Below, piece by piece: positions 1-8,011 of a stretch of 64,000 bases of DNA. The notes below the pieces were generated by a model. The model did not search any database, was not told the DNA's origin, and saw only the letters and a program-made list of their open reading frames with translations. The DNA is taken from positions 159,572 to 223,571 of the forward strand of contig JACCVV010000020.1 of assembly GCA_013697955.1 (NCBI GenBank), read 5' to 3'. Source of the DNA: Tatlockia sp. GTDB taxonomy: Bacteria > Pseudomonadota > Gammaproteobacteria > Legionellales > Legionellaceae. Every line of letters starts with the position of its first letter. Within the stretch, counting starts at the first letter, position 1. A program made the position numbers and the translations under genes.

Positions 1-1035
1 AACTTGGATAAACAAATGGGTCTAATTCAAGTCTTTGACGACCTGGATCTGACGCTTAAAAAGAAAGAAAAAATTCTGAGGGATCTATCCTCCAGTATAA
101 AATTCATCGAAGAGTTAAATGCAAATTTTATTGATCCTATAAAATTGGCGACGCCAAATTATCCGATTAATTCTACTAAGGAAAATGCATTAATTTGGGA
201 AAAAATCAAAAGCCAATATGCTTTGAATAAACCTTCTAATCTAATAGTGAGTGCAACCCGCGATTTAGTAAGCGATGCATTGTCAATAGCTAAGTTACCC
301 TTTAAAGCCTTTAACTTCTTTACCAGTAATACTTTAGGCTATTTTACTCCTCAAATTGTTAATAATACGATTTCAACCGTGACGACAACAGTGGGAGACC
401 TTTATAATTCAATTATTCCCTCTACAAATCATGAAATGATTAAAAATTCTTTAATCATTTCGGCTAAAACGCTAATCTCTGATTTGGCAGATTCACTCAA
501 TAATAGTCAGGAACAGAATCGAAGCCAGAAATTATCTGGAAACGATTTTGAATCGATGAGTTCCCAGGAAATTCAAAACCTGGCTGACAAAATAGCTGTG
601 GTAAGAAATATTATTCACATTCAAAAGACCATAGAGTTATATCGCCAAAAACAAAATACCGGAATTGTAACGATGACCCAAATGAGCTTTTTTGGGCCGA
701 TTATCAAGTTATTATCCAAGACTTCATTCAGACGATTCATCTATGATCGAATTCTTCTGAGTTTGGAAGCTGAAAAACTTTCTAAAAATTTAGCGATATT
801 AGTTCAGCAAGTTGACCAAAATGTCTTAGCAATTGACCAAGTTAACCCTGCTTTGCATACGGCTCTAAATTTAACTAAAACTAACTCCGGAAAAATTAAA
901 AATACTAGCGTTTATACCTTTTTCAAAGAATTGGACAAAGATCTCCAAGCTGAACGAGATCAGGCAGCAATAGATTTGGAAGCGGTAATTGACCATGCAA
1001 GCTTTAAATCAGGATTAGTAAACCAGGGCTCCTGA
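1..1035 (+). CDS. Unknown protein, 5' end probably outside the window
   Basis: The reading frame is already open at base 1, with possible starts at a TTG at 4 and an ATG at 16 and no ribosome-binding site visible in the window, so the N-terminus probably lies upstream. About 344 codons are seen, ending in TGA at 1033-1035. I do not recognise the family. The visible part is hydrophilic and mostly helical in character, with a Lys/Glu-rich start, a moderately hydrophobic stretch around residues 80-125 and helical heptad-like segments later. There is no signal peptide or catalytic motif in view. The next gene is an exporter on the same strand after a gap of about 80 bp. The composition would suit a Legionella effector or structural coiled-coil protein, but that is a guess. 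Confidence 0.6.
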   Translation, partial: NLDKQMGLIQVFDDLDLTLKKKEKILRDLSSSIKFIEELNANFIDPIKLATPNYPINSTKENALIWEKIKSQYALNKPSNLIVSATRDLVSDALSIAKLPFKAFNFFTSNTLGYFTPQIVNNTISTVTTTVGDLYNSIIPSTNHEMIKNSLIISAKTLISDLADSLNNSQEQNRSQKLSGNDFESMSSQEIQNLADKIAVVRNIIHIQKTIELYRQKQNTGIVTMTQMSFFGPIIKLLSKTSFRRFIYDRILLSLEAEKLSKNLAILVQQVDQNVLAIDQVNPALHTALNLTKTNSGKIKNTSVYTFFKELDKDLQAERDQAAIDLEAVIDHASFKSGLVNQGS

Positions 1036-1113
1036 AACCGGTAAAATGTATTATTTATAGTCATATTTAGAAAATTAAGATAAAATAGACTAAATTTATT
1101 ATTAATAGATATT

Positions 1114-2001
1114 ATGCCATTTCCTCATCTTCTTTTAGCTTTTCTTGTTGTCATTATTTGGGGCATAAATTTTATCTTCGTAAAATTCGCTTTGCTAGAA
1201 ATATCACCCTTGTTGCTTTGCGCACTTCGTTTTATTTTGGCCTCCATTCCAGCGATTTTTTTTATTAAACCCCCTGCAATACCTTTCAAGCTAATTGCCA
1301 TGTATGGCCTGATTATGTTTGCTCTGCAATTTAGCTTTGTATTTATCGGAATGCATGCTGGAATGACGCCGGGAATGGCCTCGTTGATTATGCAAACCCA
1401 GGTTTTTTTCTCAATGTTTTTTGCAGCTTTTTTTCTTGGTGAAAAAACCAATTTATGGCAGGTGATCGGAGCTATAGTTTCATTTATCGGAATTGGTTTG
1501 GTAGCTTTTCATTTTGATGCAAGTATTTCTTTGTTGGGTTTTGTATGCATTCTCGGTGCCGCTGCGAGTTGGGGATTAGGAAATTTGATTACCAAAAAAA
1601 CCAGGCAAATCTCAATGATTGCTTTAGTTGTTTGGGGCTCATTTATTGCTTCGCTGCCAATGATATTTCTTGCTCTGCTTTTTGAAGGAACAGAGTCGAT
1701 TCGATCGAACATTCAACAGCTGAGTTGGCTTGGCTTATCTTCAGTTTTGTATATTGTATATATATCCACATGGATTGGTTATGGCGTCTGGAATTGGCTG
1801 CTAAGCCGCCATTCTGTTGGAACTGTAGTTCCTTTTACCTTATTAGTACCCGTTGTCGGGATTTTAAGTTCAGTGATAATCTTGGGCGAACCTTTCCAGC
1901 TCTGGAAATTAGGCGCATGCCTCTTAGTTATCAGCGGATTATTTATCAACCTGTTTGGCGGCCGCCTTGGTATAACTAAAGTAGCCCAGAAACTTTCTTA
2001 A
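1114..2001 (+). CDS. eamA: EamA/DMT-family transporter (EamA-like)
   Basis: A 295-residue membrane protein with about ten hydrophobic segments arranged as two EamA repeats, the second starting near residue 144. Near the N-terminus is the motif IIWGINFIFVKFAL (about residues 14-27), and the C-terminus contains LLVPVVG followed by the last two helices. By eye it lines up along its whole length with E. coli EamA (YdeD), an inner-membrane exporter of O-acetylserine and cysteine pathway metabolites. Substrates vary widely in this family, so the substrate here is inferred, while the transporter assignment is firm. It has its own short upstream gap and faces suhB tail to tail with a separation of only 10 bp. 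Confidence 0.85.
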   Translation: MPFPHLLLAFLVVIIWGINFIFVKFALLEISPLLLCALRFILASIPAIFFIKPPAIPFKLIAMYGLIMFALQFSFVFIGMHAGMTPGMASLIMQTQVFFSMFFAAFFLGEKTNLWQVIGAIVSFIGIGLVAFHFDASISLLGFVCILGAAASWGLGNLITKKTRQISMIALVVWGSFIASLPMIFLALLFEGTESIRSNIQQLSWLGLSSVLYIVYISTWIGYGVWNWLLSRHSVGTVVPFTLLVPVVGILSSVIILGEPFQLWKLGACLLVISGLFINLFGGRLGITKVAQKLS

Positions 2002-2011
2002 AGATGCTGTT

Positions 2012-2806
2012 TTAATCCTTACTTTTCGTTATAGGCATTAGTGTTTGCAATAGGCCTTTAAAAACCTTTGGCGTTCCAGCAACAATATCGCCTTGTTTTA
2101 TATAGTCTTCACCGCCTTGCAAATCACTCACCAACCCACCGGCTTCTTTAATTAATAAGGAACCGGCCGCAAGATCCCAGGGACGCAAACCAAACTCCCA
2201 TAAACCATCAAGGCGCCCGCTAGCCACATAAGCCAGGTCAAGCGCTGCTGACCCTGTACGTCTTATTCCGGCACATTTTCCAATTAATGCTTCAAAGGTA
2301 GGTAAGTAACGTTGTCCCATTGCAACATTGCGATGTGGAAACCCAATACCCAATAAGGCTGAACTGAGTTGAGTCTGTTTAGAAACCCGGATACGGCGAT
2401 CATTTAATTGCGCTCCTCTTCCCCGGCTTGCTGAAAAACATTCATGTCGAAGCGGATCGTAAACCACAGCATGCTCAATACGATTTTTAACACGGTGAGC
2501 AATTGAAACGGAAAAGCAAGGGAAACCGTGCAAATAATTAGTTGTGCCATCAAGGGGATCTATAATCCAAACTGCTTCTGAATCCTCATTATGAATGCCG
2601 CTTTCTTCAGCAATAATTCCATGCTCTGGATAAGCTTTATGAATCGCACTTATAATTGCCTGTTCTGCTTTGACATCCACCTCAGAAAAAAACTCTTCAC
2701 TCGATTTGGCGGTGACTTTTATTCTATCAACTAGCTCGATGTGGCGCATGATAATATCGCCGGCTTGACGTGCGGCAGAAATAGCAATATTCAATAAGGG
2801 ATGCAT
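2012..2806 (-). CDS. suhB: Inositol-1-monophosphatase SuhB
   Basis: A 264-residue Mg2+-dependent phosphatase of the inositol monophosphatase family. Metal-binding motifs are clear: EESG at residues 67-70, DPLDGTTN at 83-90, and a WDLAAG motif near residue 210 that supplies the last metal ligand. The length matches SuhB (267 residues in E. coli). In E. coli the protein hydrolyses inositol-1-phosphate in vitro and also binds the NusB/E machinery during rRNA antitermination. It is transcribed divergently from trmJ across a gap of about 110 bp, the same arrangement as E. coli suhB/trmJ. That synteny supports both assignments. Confidence 0.93.
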   Translation of the reverse strand: MHPLLNIAISAARQAGDIIMRHIELVDRIKVTAKSSEEFFSEVDVKAEQAIISAIHKAYPEHGIIAEESGIHNEDSEAVWIIDPLDGTTNYLHGFPCFSVSIAHRVKNRIEHAVVYDPLRHECFSASRGRGAQLNDRRIRVSKQTQLSSALLGIGFPHRNVAMGQRYLPTFEALIGKCAGIRRTGSAALDLAYVASGRLDGLWEFGLRPWDLAAGSLLIKEAGGLVSDLQGGEDYIKQGDIVAGTPKVFKGLLQTLMPITKSKD

Positions 2807-2853
2807 AATTAGACTCTTTTTCTACAAAGTCCGCGATTCTAACACATTTTTTT

Positions 2854-2881
2854 TTGTACAGAGAGTCATTGCTGGTATAGT
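2854..2881 (+). promoter_or_regulatory. Predicted sigma-70 promoter for trmJ-isc operon
   Basis: A TTGTAC -35 at 2854-2859 and a TATAGT -10 at 2876-2881 are separated by 16 bp. The -10 overlaps the upstream TTG at 2881 that would lengthen trmJ, so the promoter favours the ATG at 2914. No IscR gene or obvious IscR-type palindrome is seen here. This is based on sequence pattern only. Confidence 0.5.
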
Positions 2882-2913
2882 TGCTCACATTAAATTTTTT
2901 ATGTTTTTATTAT

Positions 2914-3651
2914 ATGAACTTTTCATCGATACGAATCGTGTTGGTAGCTACTTCCCATCCAGGTAATATTGGTTCAACTGCAAGAGCAATGAAAACAATG
3001 GGCTTGTCGAAACTCTATTTAGTTTCCCCGAAATCGTTTCCTGATCAGAAAGCAACCGAACTAGCTGCCGGAGCTGATGATGTTCTCGAAAATGCTGTGA
3101 TTACCGATTCCTTAGACGAGGCGCTTAAAGGTTGTCAATTGATTCTCGCTACTTCAGCAAGACCAAGAGGGATATCCCTGCCAGGCTTAACGCCAGCCGG
3201 ATGTGCGCAGTTGATTAGTGAGCAACCAGATAATACAGAAATAGCGCTCATGTTTGGAAGAGAACATGCAGGTTTGACCAACGAAGAATTATTGCGCAGC
3301 CACTATCATGTCAATATTCCTTCAAATCCAGAATATAGTTCTTTGAATCTTTCCCAAGCTGTTCAAATATTGGCTTATGAATTGAGAATGAAAGAACTTT
3401 CACCAAAGGCTGAAGTGGAACTTTCAAAGGACAGACTTGCAACTGCGGAAGAAATTGAGCAATTTTATGTACATTTAAAAGAAGTTCTCATTGCTGTTGA
3501 ATTTTTAAAACCTACAAATCCAACTCGGCGTTTACAACAAAGAATTCGACGCCTTTTCAATAGGACTCGATTAGAACATAAAGAAGTAACTATTCTACGC
3601 GGAATGTTAAGCCAGGTTCTCTATGTCTTGAGGAGGGGGAAAGATGCCTGA
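2914..3651 (+). CDS. trmJ: tRNA (cytidine/uridine-2'-O-)-methyltransferase TrmJ
   Basis: A SPOUT-superfamily enzyme of 245 residues that 2'-O-methylates position 32 of tRNA anticodon loops using S-adenosylmethionine. The N-terminal motif [12 protein letters not shown] is at residues 15-26. Further on come [13 protein letters not shown] and the C-terminal knot segment [16 protein letters not shown], which form the SAM-binding trefoil. I chose the ATG at 2914, although the frame is open from a TTG at 2881. The ATG gives the usual family length (246 in E. coli) and leaves the predicted promoter outside the gene. The stop overlaps the start of iscS by 8 bases, so the two are probably translationally coupled. 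E. coli trmJ also sits immediately before the isc operon. Confidence 0.93.
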   Translation: MNFSSIRIVLVATSHPGNIGSTARAMKTMGLSKLYLVSPKSFPDQKATELAAGADDVLENAVITDSLDEALKGCQLILATSARPRGISLPGLTPAGCAQLISEQPDNTEIALMFGREHAGLTNEELLRSHYHVNIPSNPEYSSLNLSQAVQILAYELRMKELSPKAEVELSKDRLATAEEIEQFYVHLKEVLIAVEFLKPTNPTRRLQQRIRRLFNRTRLEHKEVTILRGMLSQVLYVLRRGKDA

Positions 3652-4816
3652 GAATCTTCCCATTTATCTGGACTATATGGCAACAACGCCAATTGATCCG
3701 GCTGTTCTTGCTAAAATGTTAGACTTTATGGGCAAAGAAAGCAGCTTTGGTAATCCAGCTTCCAGCACCCATATCTACGGAAAATTGGCAGCGGAAGCAG
3801 TAGAAAATGCACGTTGTCAAATTGCTGAATGCATTCATGCTGAGCCAGCCGATATTATCTTTACCTCAGGAGCTACCGAGTCGGATAACTTAGCCATTTT
3901 GGGGGCTGCTCGTTTTTATCAAGCCAAAGGAAGACACCTAGTCACCATGTCTACTGAACATAAAGCCGTTCTCGATTCATTTCGGCAATTAGAAAAAGAA
4001 GGCTTTAAGGTTACTTTTTTGAAGCCGCAAAAAGATGGTTTACTGGATTTAAATGGTTTAAAAGATGCCTTGACTGATGAAACTATTCTAGTTTCTATAA
4101 TGCATGTTAATAATGAGATAGGTGTTGTGCAGGATATTAAGGCAATTGGTGATTTATTAAAAAATAAAGGTATTATTTTTCATGTTGATGCAGCACAAAG
4201 TGCAGGAAAAATTCCCCTGGATCTAAAGCAGTTATCGGTTGATCTAATGTCTTTTTCCGGGCACAAAATTTATGGCCCTAAAGGTGTTGGCGCTTTATAT
4301 GTACGTCAAAAACCCCGCATCCGTTTGCAACCGCTTTCTTTTGGCGGCAGTCATGAAAAGGGTTTGCGATCAGGTACTTTAGCGACTCATCAAATTGTCG
4401 GTTTAGGCGAAGCGTTTGCCAGATCTGAAACTAGAGTTTTGGAAGAACAAGCAAGAATTCTGCATTTGCGTCAACGATTGTGGGATGGAATCAAACATCT
4501 TCCCGGTGTGCAATTAAATGGGAATGCGCAGCAACGAGTTGCCGGCAACCTTAATCTCTCCTTTGAGGGAGTAGAAGGTGAGTCGTTACTTTTAGCCCTT
4601 CAAGAGTTGGCGGTTTCGACAACCTCCGCCTGTATGGCGGCTAGTCGACAACCTTCTTATGTTTTAAAGGCACTCGGGCTTGGTGATGAATTGGCTTATA
4701 GTTCGATTCGTTTGTCGATTGGCCGGTTTACAACAGAAGCAGAAATAAAGCGAAGTATTGAAACAATCTGTTTCCAGATTAAACGTTTGCATGAAATTTC
4801 GCCATATGATGTATAA
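3644..4816 (+). CDS. iscS: Cysteine desulfurase, IscS/NifS type
   Basis: A 390-residue PLP enzyme that takes sulfur from L-cysteine as an enzyme-bound persulfide. The PLP pocket motif [10 protein letters not shown] is present, the Schiff-base lysine is K208 in [10 protein letters not shown], and GLRSGTLAT follows. The catalytic cysteine C330 lies in the flexible loop [18 protein letters not shown]. coli IscS reads SSGSACTSASLEPSYVL in the same place, so this is the group I (IscS) loop rather than SufS. All residues needed for activity appear intact. It overlaps trmJ upstream and the IscU-like gene downstream, forming a tight operon. Because its scaffold partner has lost its cysteines, sulfur may go mainly to tRNA thiolation or other acceptors. 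That last point is an inference. Confidence 0.93.
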   Translation: MPENLPIYLDYMATTPIDPAVLAKMLDFMGKESSFGNPASSTHIYGKLAAEAVENARCQIAECIHAEPADIIFTSGATESDNLAILGAARFYQAKGRHLVTMSTEHKAVLDSFRQLEKEGFKVTFLKPQKDGLLDLNGLKDALTDETILVSIMHVNNEIGVVQDIKAIGDLLKNKGIIFHVDAAQSAGKIPLDLKQLSVDLMSFSGHKIYGPKGVGALYVRQKPRIRLQPLSFGGSHEKGLRSGTLATHQIVGLGEAFARSETRVLEEQARILHLRQRLWDGIKHLPGVQLNGNAQQRVAGNLNLSFEGVEGESLLLALQELAVSTTSACMAASRQPSYVLKALGLGDELAYSSIRLSIGRFTTEAEIKRSIETICFQIKRLHEISPYDV

Positions 4817-5195
4817 TGAACTTGTAGAGCATTGCTTTTTTCAGCCCAAACATGTTGGCGTTTTAGAATTAAACGATAAACTCTGTGTTTACCATCGTAA
4901 TGGTGAGGCTGGTCGCGGCGATGTTATTGATTTCTACCTACTCTGTGATGAAAAAGGGCTAATATTAAAAGCTAGATTTAAAGCTTATGGTAATCCCTAT
5001 CTTATCGCTGGTGCGGAATGGCTTTGCCGACAATTAGAAGGCTCTAAAATTAATGAGCATCCTCATTATGAATATGCCTTTTTGCTTAAAATGCTGGATA
5101 TACCCCAATTGCGTTATCCCGTAGCCTTACAACTAGAAGACGGGTATCGTGAATTGGTAAAAATTATGAAAGAAAGATTACAAGGGGAAAATTGA
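4806..5195 (+). CDS. IscU-like protein lacking all three ligand cysteines
   Basis: A 129-residue homologue of the Fe-S scaffold IscU. From the ATG at 4806 it aligns without gaps to E. coli IscU (128 residues), so the residue numbers correspond. The three cluster ligands are replaced: C37 is Arg (GEAGRGD), C63 is Asn (YGNPYLIA) and C106 is Val (YPVALQLED). H105 is Pro, while D39 is kept. The HscA recognition motif LPPVK (99-103) reads IPQLR. A canonical [2Fe-2S] scaffold role is therefore very unlikely. The frame is intact and lies between overlapping iscS and iscA-like genes, which argues against random decay. An ATG at 4809 is an equally possible start. No clear Shine-Dalgarno is seen, so translation is probably coupled to iscS. 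It may bind IscS as a regulator or adaptor. Confidence 0.85.
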   Translation: MMYNELVEHCFFQPKHVGVLELNDKLCVYHRNGEAGRGDVIDFYLLCDEKGLILKARFKAYGNPYLIAGAEWLCRQLEGSKINEHPHYEYAFLLKMLDIPQLRYPVALQLEDGYRELVKIMKERLQGEN

Positions 5196-5563
5196 TGAGC
5201 GACGTAATGCATCATAGAAGTGAAACTGACTGTGATCTTAGTTTGAGTGAAACTGCATTAAACCATGTTTTATCTTATCTTGATAAACAAAGCGAATGCA
5301 TAGGCATTCGATTTTCCGTCAAGAAAACTGGCTGTTCTGGTCTATCTTATGTAGTCGATTATGTGAGTGTAGCGAACGATAAGGATATTGTGCAAAAAAT
5401 TAGCTCTAATTATCAATTATTTATCGACAAAGCGAGTTATCCCTTCCTCAAAGGAATGAATGTTGACTATGTCAAACAAGGACTTAATTCCAAATTTGTT
5501 TTTAATAATCCTAATCAAACCGGGCAGTGCGGCTGTGGTGAAAGTTTTACGGTGAGTGAATAA
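5195..5563 (+). CDS. iscA: A-type Fe-S carrier, IscA/HesB family
   Basis: A 122-residue A-type carrier protein, which in the family binds Fe or Fe-S clusters and passes them to apoproteins. All three conserved cysteines are present: C47 in KKTGCSGLSYV, and C112 and C114 in the C-terminal QCGCGESF motif. The ATG at 5195 is preferred over an in-frame TTG at 5192 because a purine-rich ribosome-binding site (AAGGGGA, about 5183-5189) is well placed for it. The start overlaps the TGA of the IscU-like gene by one base. The roughly 14-residue leader before the domain is longer than in E. coli IscA. Unlike the IscU-like neighbour, this protein looks fully functional. Confidence 0.88.
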   Translation: MSDVMHHRSETDCDLSLSETALNHVLSYLDKQSECIGIRFSVKKTGCSGLSYVVDYVSVANDKDIVQKISSNYQLFIDKASYPFLKGMNVDYVKQGLNSKFVFNNPNQTGQCGCGESFTVSE

Positions 5564-5882
5564 AAATCCTGCACTTTAGAGTTTTATTTTCTAACAGGCA
5601 AATACTAGGTCGCCGTAAAATTGTGCGCCCGCGCTGGCAAGGTAATAGAGCATGTCCACCAATTTCGAACCCTACTATTCAATTTGCTTTTTACTCGTTG
5701 AACTCACAAGAAAAATAGAAATTCTCTTTATTTGGATGAAAGTGCTTAGCTGACTTTAGTTATGATCATAATTTAACCAAACGATAGCTTTTTTACCATA
5801 ATATGAATTAATTTACAGCAAATAGCTCAAAAATGCTTGCTAAAATTCTAAAATTTCCTTAAGCTTCCCTTAATAAATGAAT

Positions 5883-5952
5883 ATCATTCAAACAATGTTT
5901 ACATAGTTTGTGATATTTGGTAGCATATCGGTCATGATGTTCTTTGAATGAT
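5883..5952. repeat. 10-bp inverted repeat flanking the fis-family promoter
   Basis: ATCATTCAAA at 5883-5892 is the exact reverse complement of TTTGAATGAT at 5943-5952. The arms are 60 bp apart centre to centre and enclose the predicted -35/-10. They could be a pair of operator half-sites, or an accidental match in AT-rich DNA. Confidence 0.45.
5898..5926 (+). promoter_or_regulatory. Predicted sigma-70 promoter of fis-family gene
   Basis: TTTACA at 5898-5903 and TAGCAT at 5921-5926 have an ideal 17-bp spacer. They lie about 80 bp upstream of the ATG at 6006 and are bracketed by the two arms of a perfect inverted repeat. The prediction rests on pattern alone. Confidence 0.5.
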
Positions 5953-6005
5953 TGAACAGAATGCAATTTTACCATTATTGAATTTTTGAGTCTCTGGAGA
6001 AAGAA

Positions 6006-6290
6006 ATGAACGCAGTTGTACAGCAAGTTGAACAATATAACGATGCATTAGCCCAACAAGTTGTTGGCGCTGTAAAAGGTTATTTAAATGCCGTTGGTAA
6101 TAAGGAAATTAATTTAAACCTATATCAATTAATAGTAGAAGAAGTTGAAGCTCCTCTCTTCCGAACTGTAATGGAATTAACACGTTACAATCAATCTAAA
6201 GCAGCCCGCGTACTTGGTGTAAGCCGTGGAACTTTACGTACAAAATTGAAGCGTTACTTTGATGATGAGTTCATTGGTACCCGTGGTTAA
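6006..6290 (+). CDS. fis: Fis-family nucleoid/transcription regulator
   Basis: A 94-residue small DNA-binding protein of the Fis family. The C-terminal helix-turn-helix is unmistakable: NQSKAARVLGVSRGTLRTKL, about residues 63-82. The preceding helices (about 38-60) match the Fis dimerisation core. The N-terminal arm is helical and Gln/Val-rich rather than the usual beta-hairpin arm. Family members bend DNA and regulate rRNA, virulence and growth-phase genes. Legionella species carry several fis paralogues, and which one this is cannot be told without comparison. A good ribosome-binding site (GGAGAAAG) precedes the ATG. It appears monocistronic, with its own long leader and a downstream hairpin. 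Confidence 0.88.
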   Translation: MNAVVQQVEQYNDALAQQVVGAVKGYLNAVGNKEINLNLYQLIVEEVEAPLFRTVMELTRYNQSKAARVLGVSRGTLRTKLKRYFDDEFIGTRG

Positions 6291-6311
6291 TTAAAATCAT
6301 ATCTGATTTAT

Positions 6312-6337
6312 CCTTCTCCTTAGAAATCTGGAGAAGG
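6312..6337 (+). terminator. Hairpin after fis-family gene
   Basis: CCTTCTCC (6312-6319) pairs perfectly with GGAGAAGG (6330-6337) across a 10-nt loop, 22 bp after the stop codon. No T-run follows, so it is either a weak intrinsic terminator or an mRNA 3'-end stabiliser. Confidence 0.35.
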
Positions 6338-6463
6338 CTAAACCCAGGTTTTGTAATCCTTAGCCCAGGGCTAGTATTTCGGATAATCCAATTAATCCCT
6401 GATAATTTGCACCAATAAATTTAAAACTGGTCTTCTATTGGGCACTCTGTTAGCATTGGCCTT

Positions 6464-6829
6464 GAAGTCGGTCAGGCAATCGCTCTTCGTCTAGTACGAG
6501 GGGAGGAAAGTCCGGGCTCCATAGGGCAGGGTGCCAGGTAACTCCTGGGAGGCGAAAGTCTACGGAAAGTGCCACAGAAAATATACCGCCTTTTACCTTT
6601 GGGTAACAGGTAAGGGTGAAATGGTGCGGTAAGAGCGCACCGCACGGCTGGCAACAGGCGTGGCAGGGAAAACCCCACCCGGAGCAAGACCAAATAGGAA
6701 TCCATTTTATCTTAGGATAAAGACGTAGGGCCCCTACGGGATTCGGGTAGGTTGCTTGAGGCATGTGGTGACGCATGTCCCAGATGAATGATTGTCCGCG
6801 ACAGAACCCGGCTTATCGACCGACTTCCT
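6464..6829 (+). ncRNA. rnpB: RNase P RNA, bacterial class A
   Basis: The catalytic RNA of RNase P, which matures the 5' ends of tRNAs. The 5' end GAAGTCGGTC (6464) pairs with GACCGACTTC at 6818-6827 to form helix P1. Conserved core blocks follow the E. coli order: GAGGAAAGTCCGGGCTCC, AGGGCAGGGTGCCAGGTAAC, GGTAAGAGCGCACCG, CCCGGAGCAAGACCAAATAGG, and the 3' block GACAGAACCCGGCTTATCG. A TAGCAT box at 6451-6456, preceded by TG one base earlier (extended -10), lies 7 bp before the 5' end, but no good -35 is seen. The exact 3' end is approximate. Open frames antisense to this locus are not genes. Confidence 0.97.
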
Positions 6830-6961
6830 TTATTCTACTTAACTGAGCTGAATCATTCCCTCTTGATTATGAATCCATCTCGATTTACTATCACCCGCCT
6901 AAAATCAACCTCATTCGAAACCAAGCTTGCGTTGCGAAAGAATTAATTATTGAGCCCTGCC

Positions 6962-7735
6962 ATGTTGTTATGTATTGATGTTGGAAATTCTCATATTTAC
7001 GGCGGCCTATTTGCCGGTGAAGAAATTCTTCTGCGATTCCGGCACACCTCTCAAGTTAGTACCTCTGATGAATTGGGAATATTTCTAAAAGCCGTACTAA
7101 GAGAAAATAATTGTAAGCCTGAAGAAATCGATCGTATTGCCTTCTGCTCAGTAGTTCCACAAATGGATTATTCTTTAAGAGCTGCCTGCCTTAAGTATTT
7201 TTCTCTTGAACCTTTCTCTTTGCAAGCTGGGGTCAAGACTGGTCTCAATATCAAATATCGAAATCCAATCGAGGTTGGCGCTGATCGAATTGCTAATGCA
7301 ATTGCTGCTGCTCATTCATATCCCGGGCAAAATATTATTATCATTGATTTTGGAACGGCTACGACTTTTTGTGTTCTAACTGCCCAAAAAGCGTATCTGG
7401 GGGGAGCAATTTTACCGGGTATTCGTTTATCCGTAGATGCGCTTGCTTCAAAAACGGCTAAGTTACCTGCTGTAGAAATTATAAAGCCAGAACAAGTGGT
7501 AGGGCGTTCAACAATAGAAAGCATTCAATCTGGTGTTTTTTACGGTGTATTAGGCGCTTGTCGCGAATTCGTCACCCGTATCAAGGAATCAACTTTTGCA
7601 GACCAGGATACAGTTATTTTAGCAACTGGCGGTTTTGCTTCTTTATTTGATAAACAAGGGATTTATGACCATCTTATTCCGGATTTAGTATTACAAGGCA
7701 TTCGACTGGCTTCAGAACTCAATTTAAATGACTAA
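6962..7735 (+). CDS. coaX: Type III pantothenate kinase CoaX
   Basis: This 257-residue enzyme phosphorylates pantothenate in the first step of coenzyme A synthesis. It belongs to the ASKHA fold rather than the CoaA type. The N-terminal ATP-binding motif CIDVGNSHIYGG is at the start, the second phosphate motif IIIDFGTATTFC is near residue 130, and GADRIANAIAA and ILATGGFAS follow. I chose the ATG at 6962 because it gives the family's usual length and starts immediately before the beta-strand that carries the first motif. The frame is open back to a TTG at 6950. It lies between rnpB and the mra promoter and is probably transcribed alone. Confidence 0.93.
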   Translation: MLLCIDVGNSHIYGGLFAGEEILLRFRHTSQVSTSDELGIFLKAVLRENNCKPEEIDRIAFCSVVPQMDYSLRAACLKYFSLEPFSLQAGVKTGLNIKYRNPIEVGADRIANAIAAAHSYPGQNIIIIDFGTATTFCVLTAQKAYLGGAILPGIRLSVDALASKTAKLPAVEIIKPEQVVGRSTIESIQSGVFYGVLGACREFVTRIKESTFADQDTVILATGGFASLFDKQGIYDHLIPDLVLQGIRLASELNLND

Positions 7736-7884
7736 ATTCTCCTAGTTGTATGCAAAGTTTGATTTTTCCTCTTAATCTTTTCTATTGAATGATTGTAGAT
7801 CTACAGAATGCCTTTAATTTAATCATTTGCCTTTTCATTCGCAAATTGAATAGGTATTTTTTAAACAAAAATAAGTCAGAAGTG

Positions 7885-7914
7885 TTGACGCTTGGGAAAA
7901 TATGTTTCTATAGT
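7885..7914 (+). promoter_or_regulatory. Predicted sigma-70 promoter of the mraZ (dcw) operon
   Basis: TTGACG at 7885-7890 and TATAGT at 7909-7914 are 18 bp apart, about 100 bp upstream of the mraZ ATG. It is the best-scoring promoter visible by eye in this interval. It lies just upstream of the MraZ-box repeats, as expected for Pmra. Confidence 0.65.
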
Positions 7915-7943
7915 GTAACAAAGTGGTTTAAAATAACTAAAAA

Positions 7944-7967
7944 GTGGAGAATTGTGGAGAGACGGGA
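7944..7967 (+). promoter_or_regulatory. Putative MraZ boxes (10-bp-period GTGGA repeats)
   Basis: GTGGA occurs at 7944-7948 and 7954-7958, and a degenerate third unit, GGGAA, starts at 7964, giving a 10-bp period. A further GTGG lies about two turns upstream at 7923. MraZ is known to bind tandem TGGG/GTGG boxes spaced by one helical turn in its own promoter region. Here they lie between the promoter and the gene, so autorepression is the natural reading. Confidence 0.55.
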
Positions 7968-8011
7968 AAACTTATAATTTTTTAAAGTTCTTCGTACTCC
8001 ATAAAAAAATT

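Larger units (their letters stand above)
5564..6005. other. 442-bp intergenic region before fis-family gene
   Basis: No convincing ORF is present. The distal 130 bp hold a predicted promoter (5898-5926) and a perfect 10-bp inverted repeat (5883-5892 and 5943-5952). The first half has a short segment at about 5624-5682 with weak tRNA-like character that does not fold as a tRNA. The long AT-rich leader suggests that the fis-family gene is regulated independently of the isc genes. Confidence 0.6.

Noticed and set aside
1125..1451. 108-codon minus-strand ORF inside the EamA gene
   Set aside because: It mirrors the exporter coding strand. It has a biased Lys/Ile composition and no ribosome-binding site.
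2807..2913. IscR binding site before trmJ-isc
   Set aside because: No IscR-type palindrome was visible and no iscR gene is present.
5624..5682. tRNA-like segment (GCGCCCG start, GTAATAGAGCA, TTCGAACCC)
   Set aside because: The D-stem, anticodon stem and acceptor stem do not pair and no CCA follows. It is at best a decayed tRNA fragment and probably chance.
6450..6776. Minus-strand open frames of 77 and 108 codons
   Set aside because: They lie antisense to RNase P RNA, whose conserved structure explains the open reading frames.
7789..7977. 62-codon ORF upstream of mraZ
   Set aside because: It covers the mra promoter and operator repeats and has atypical composition, so it is non-coding.
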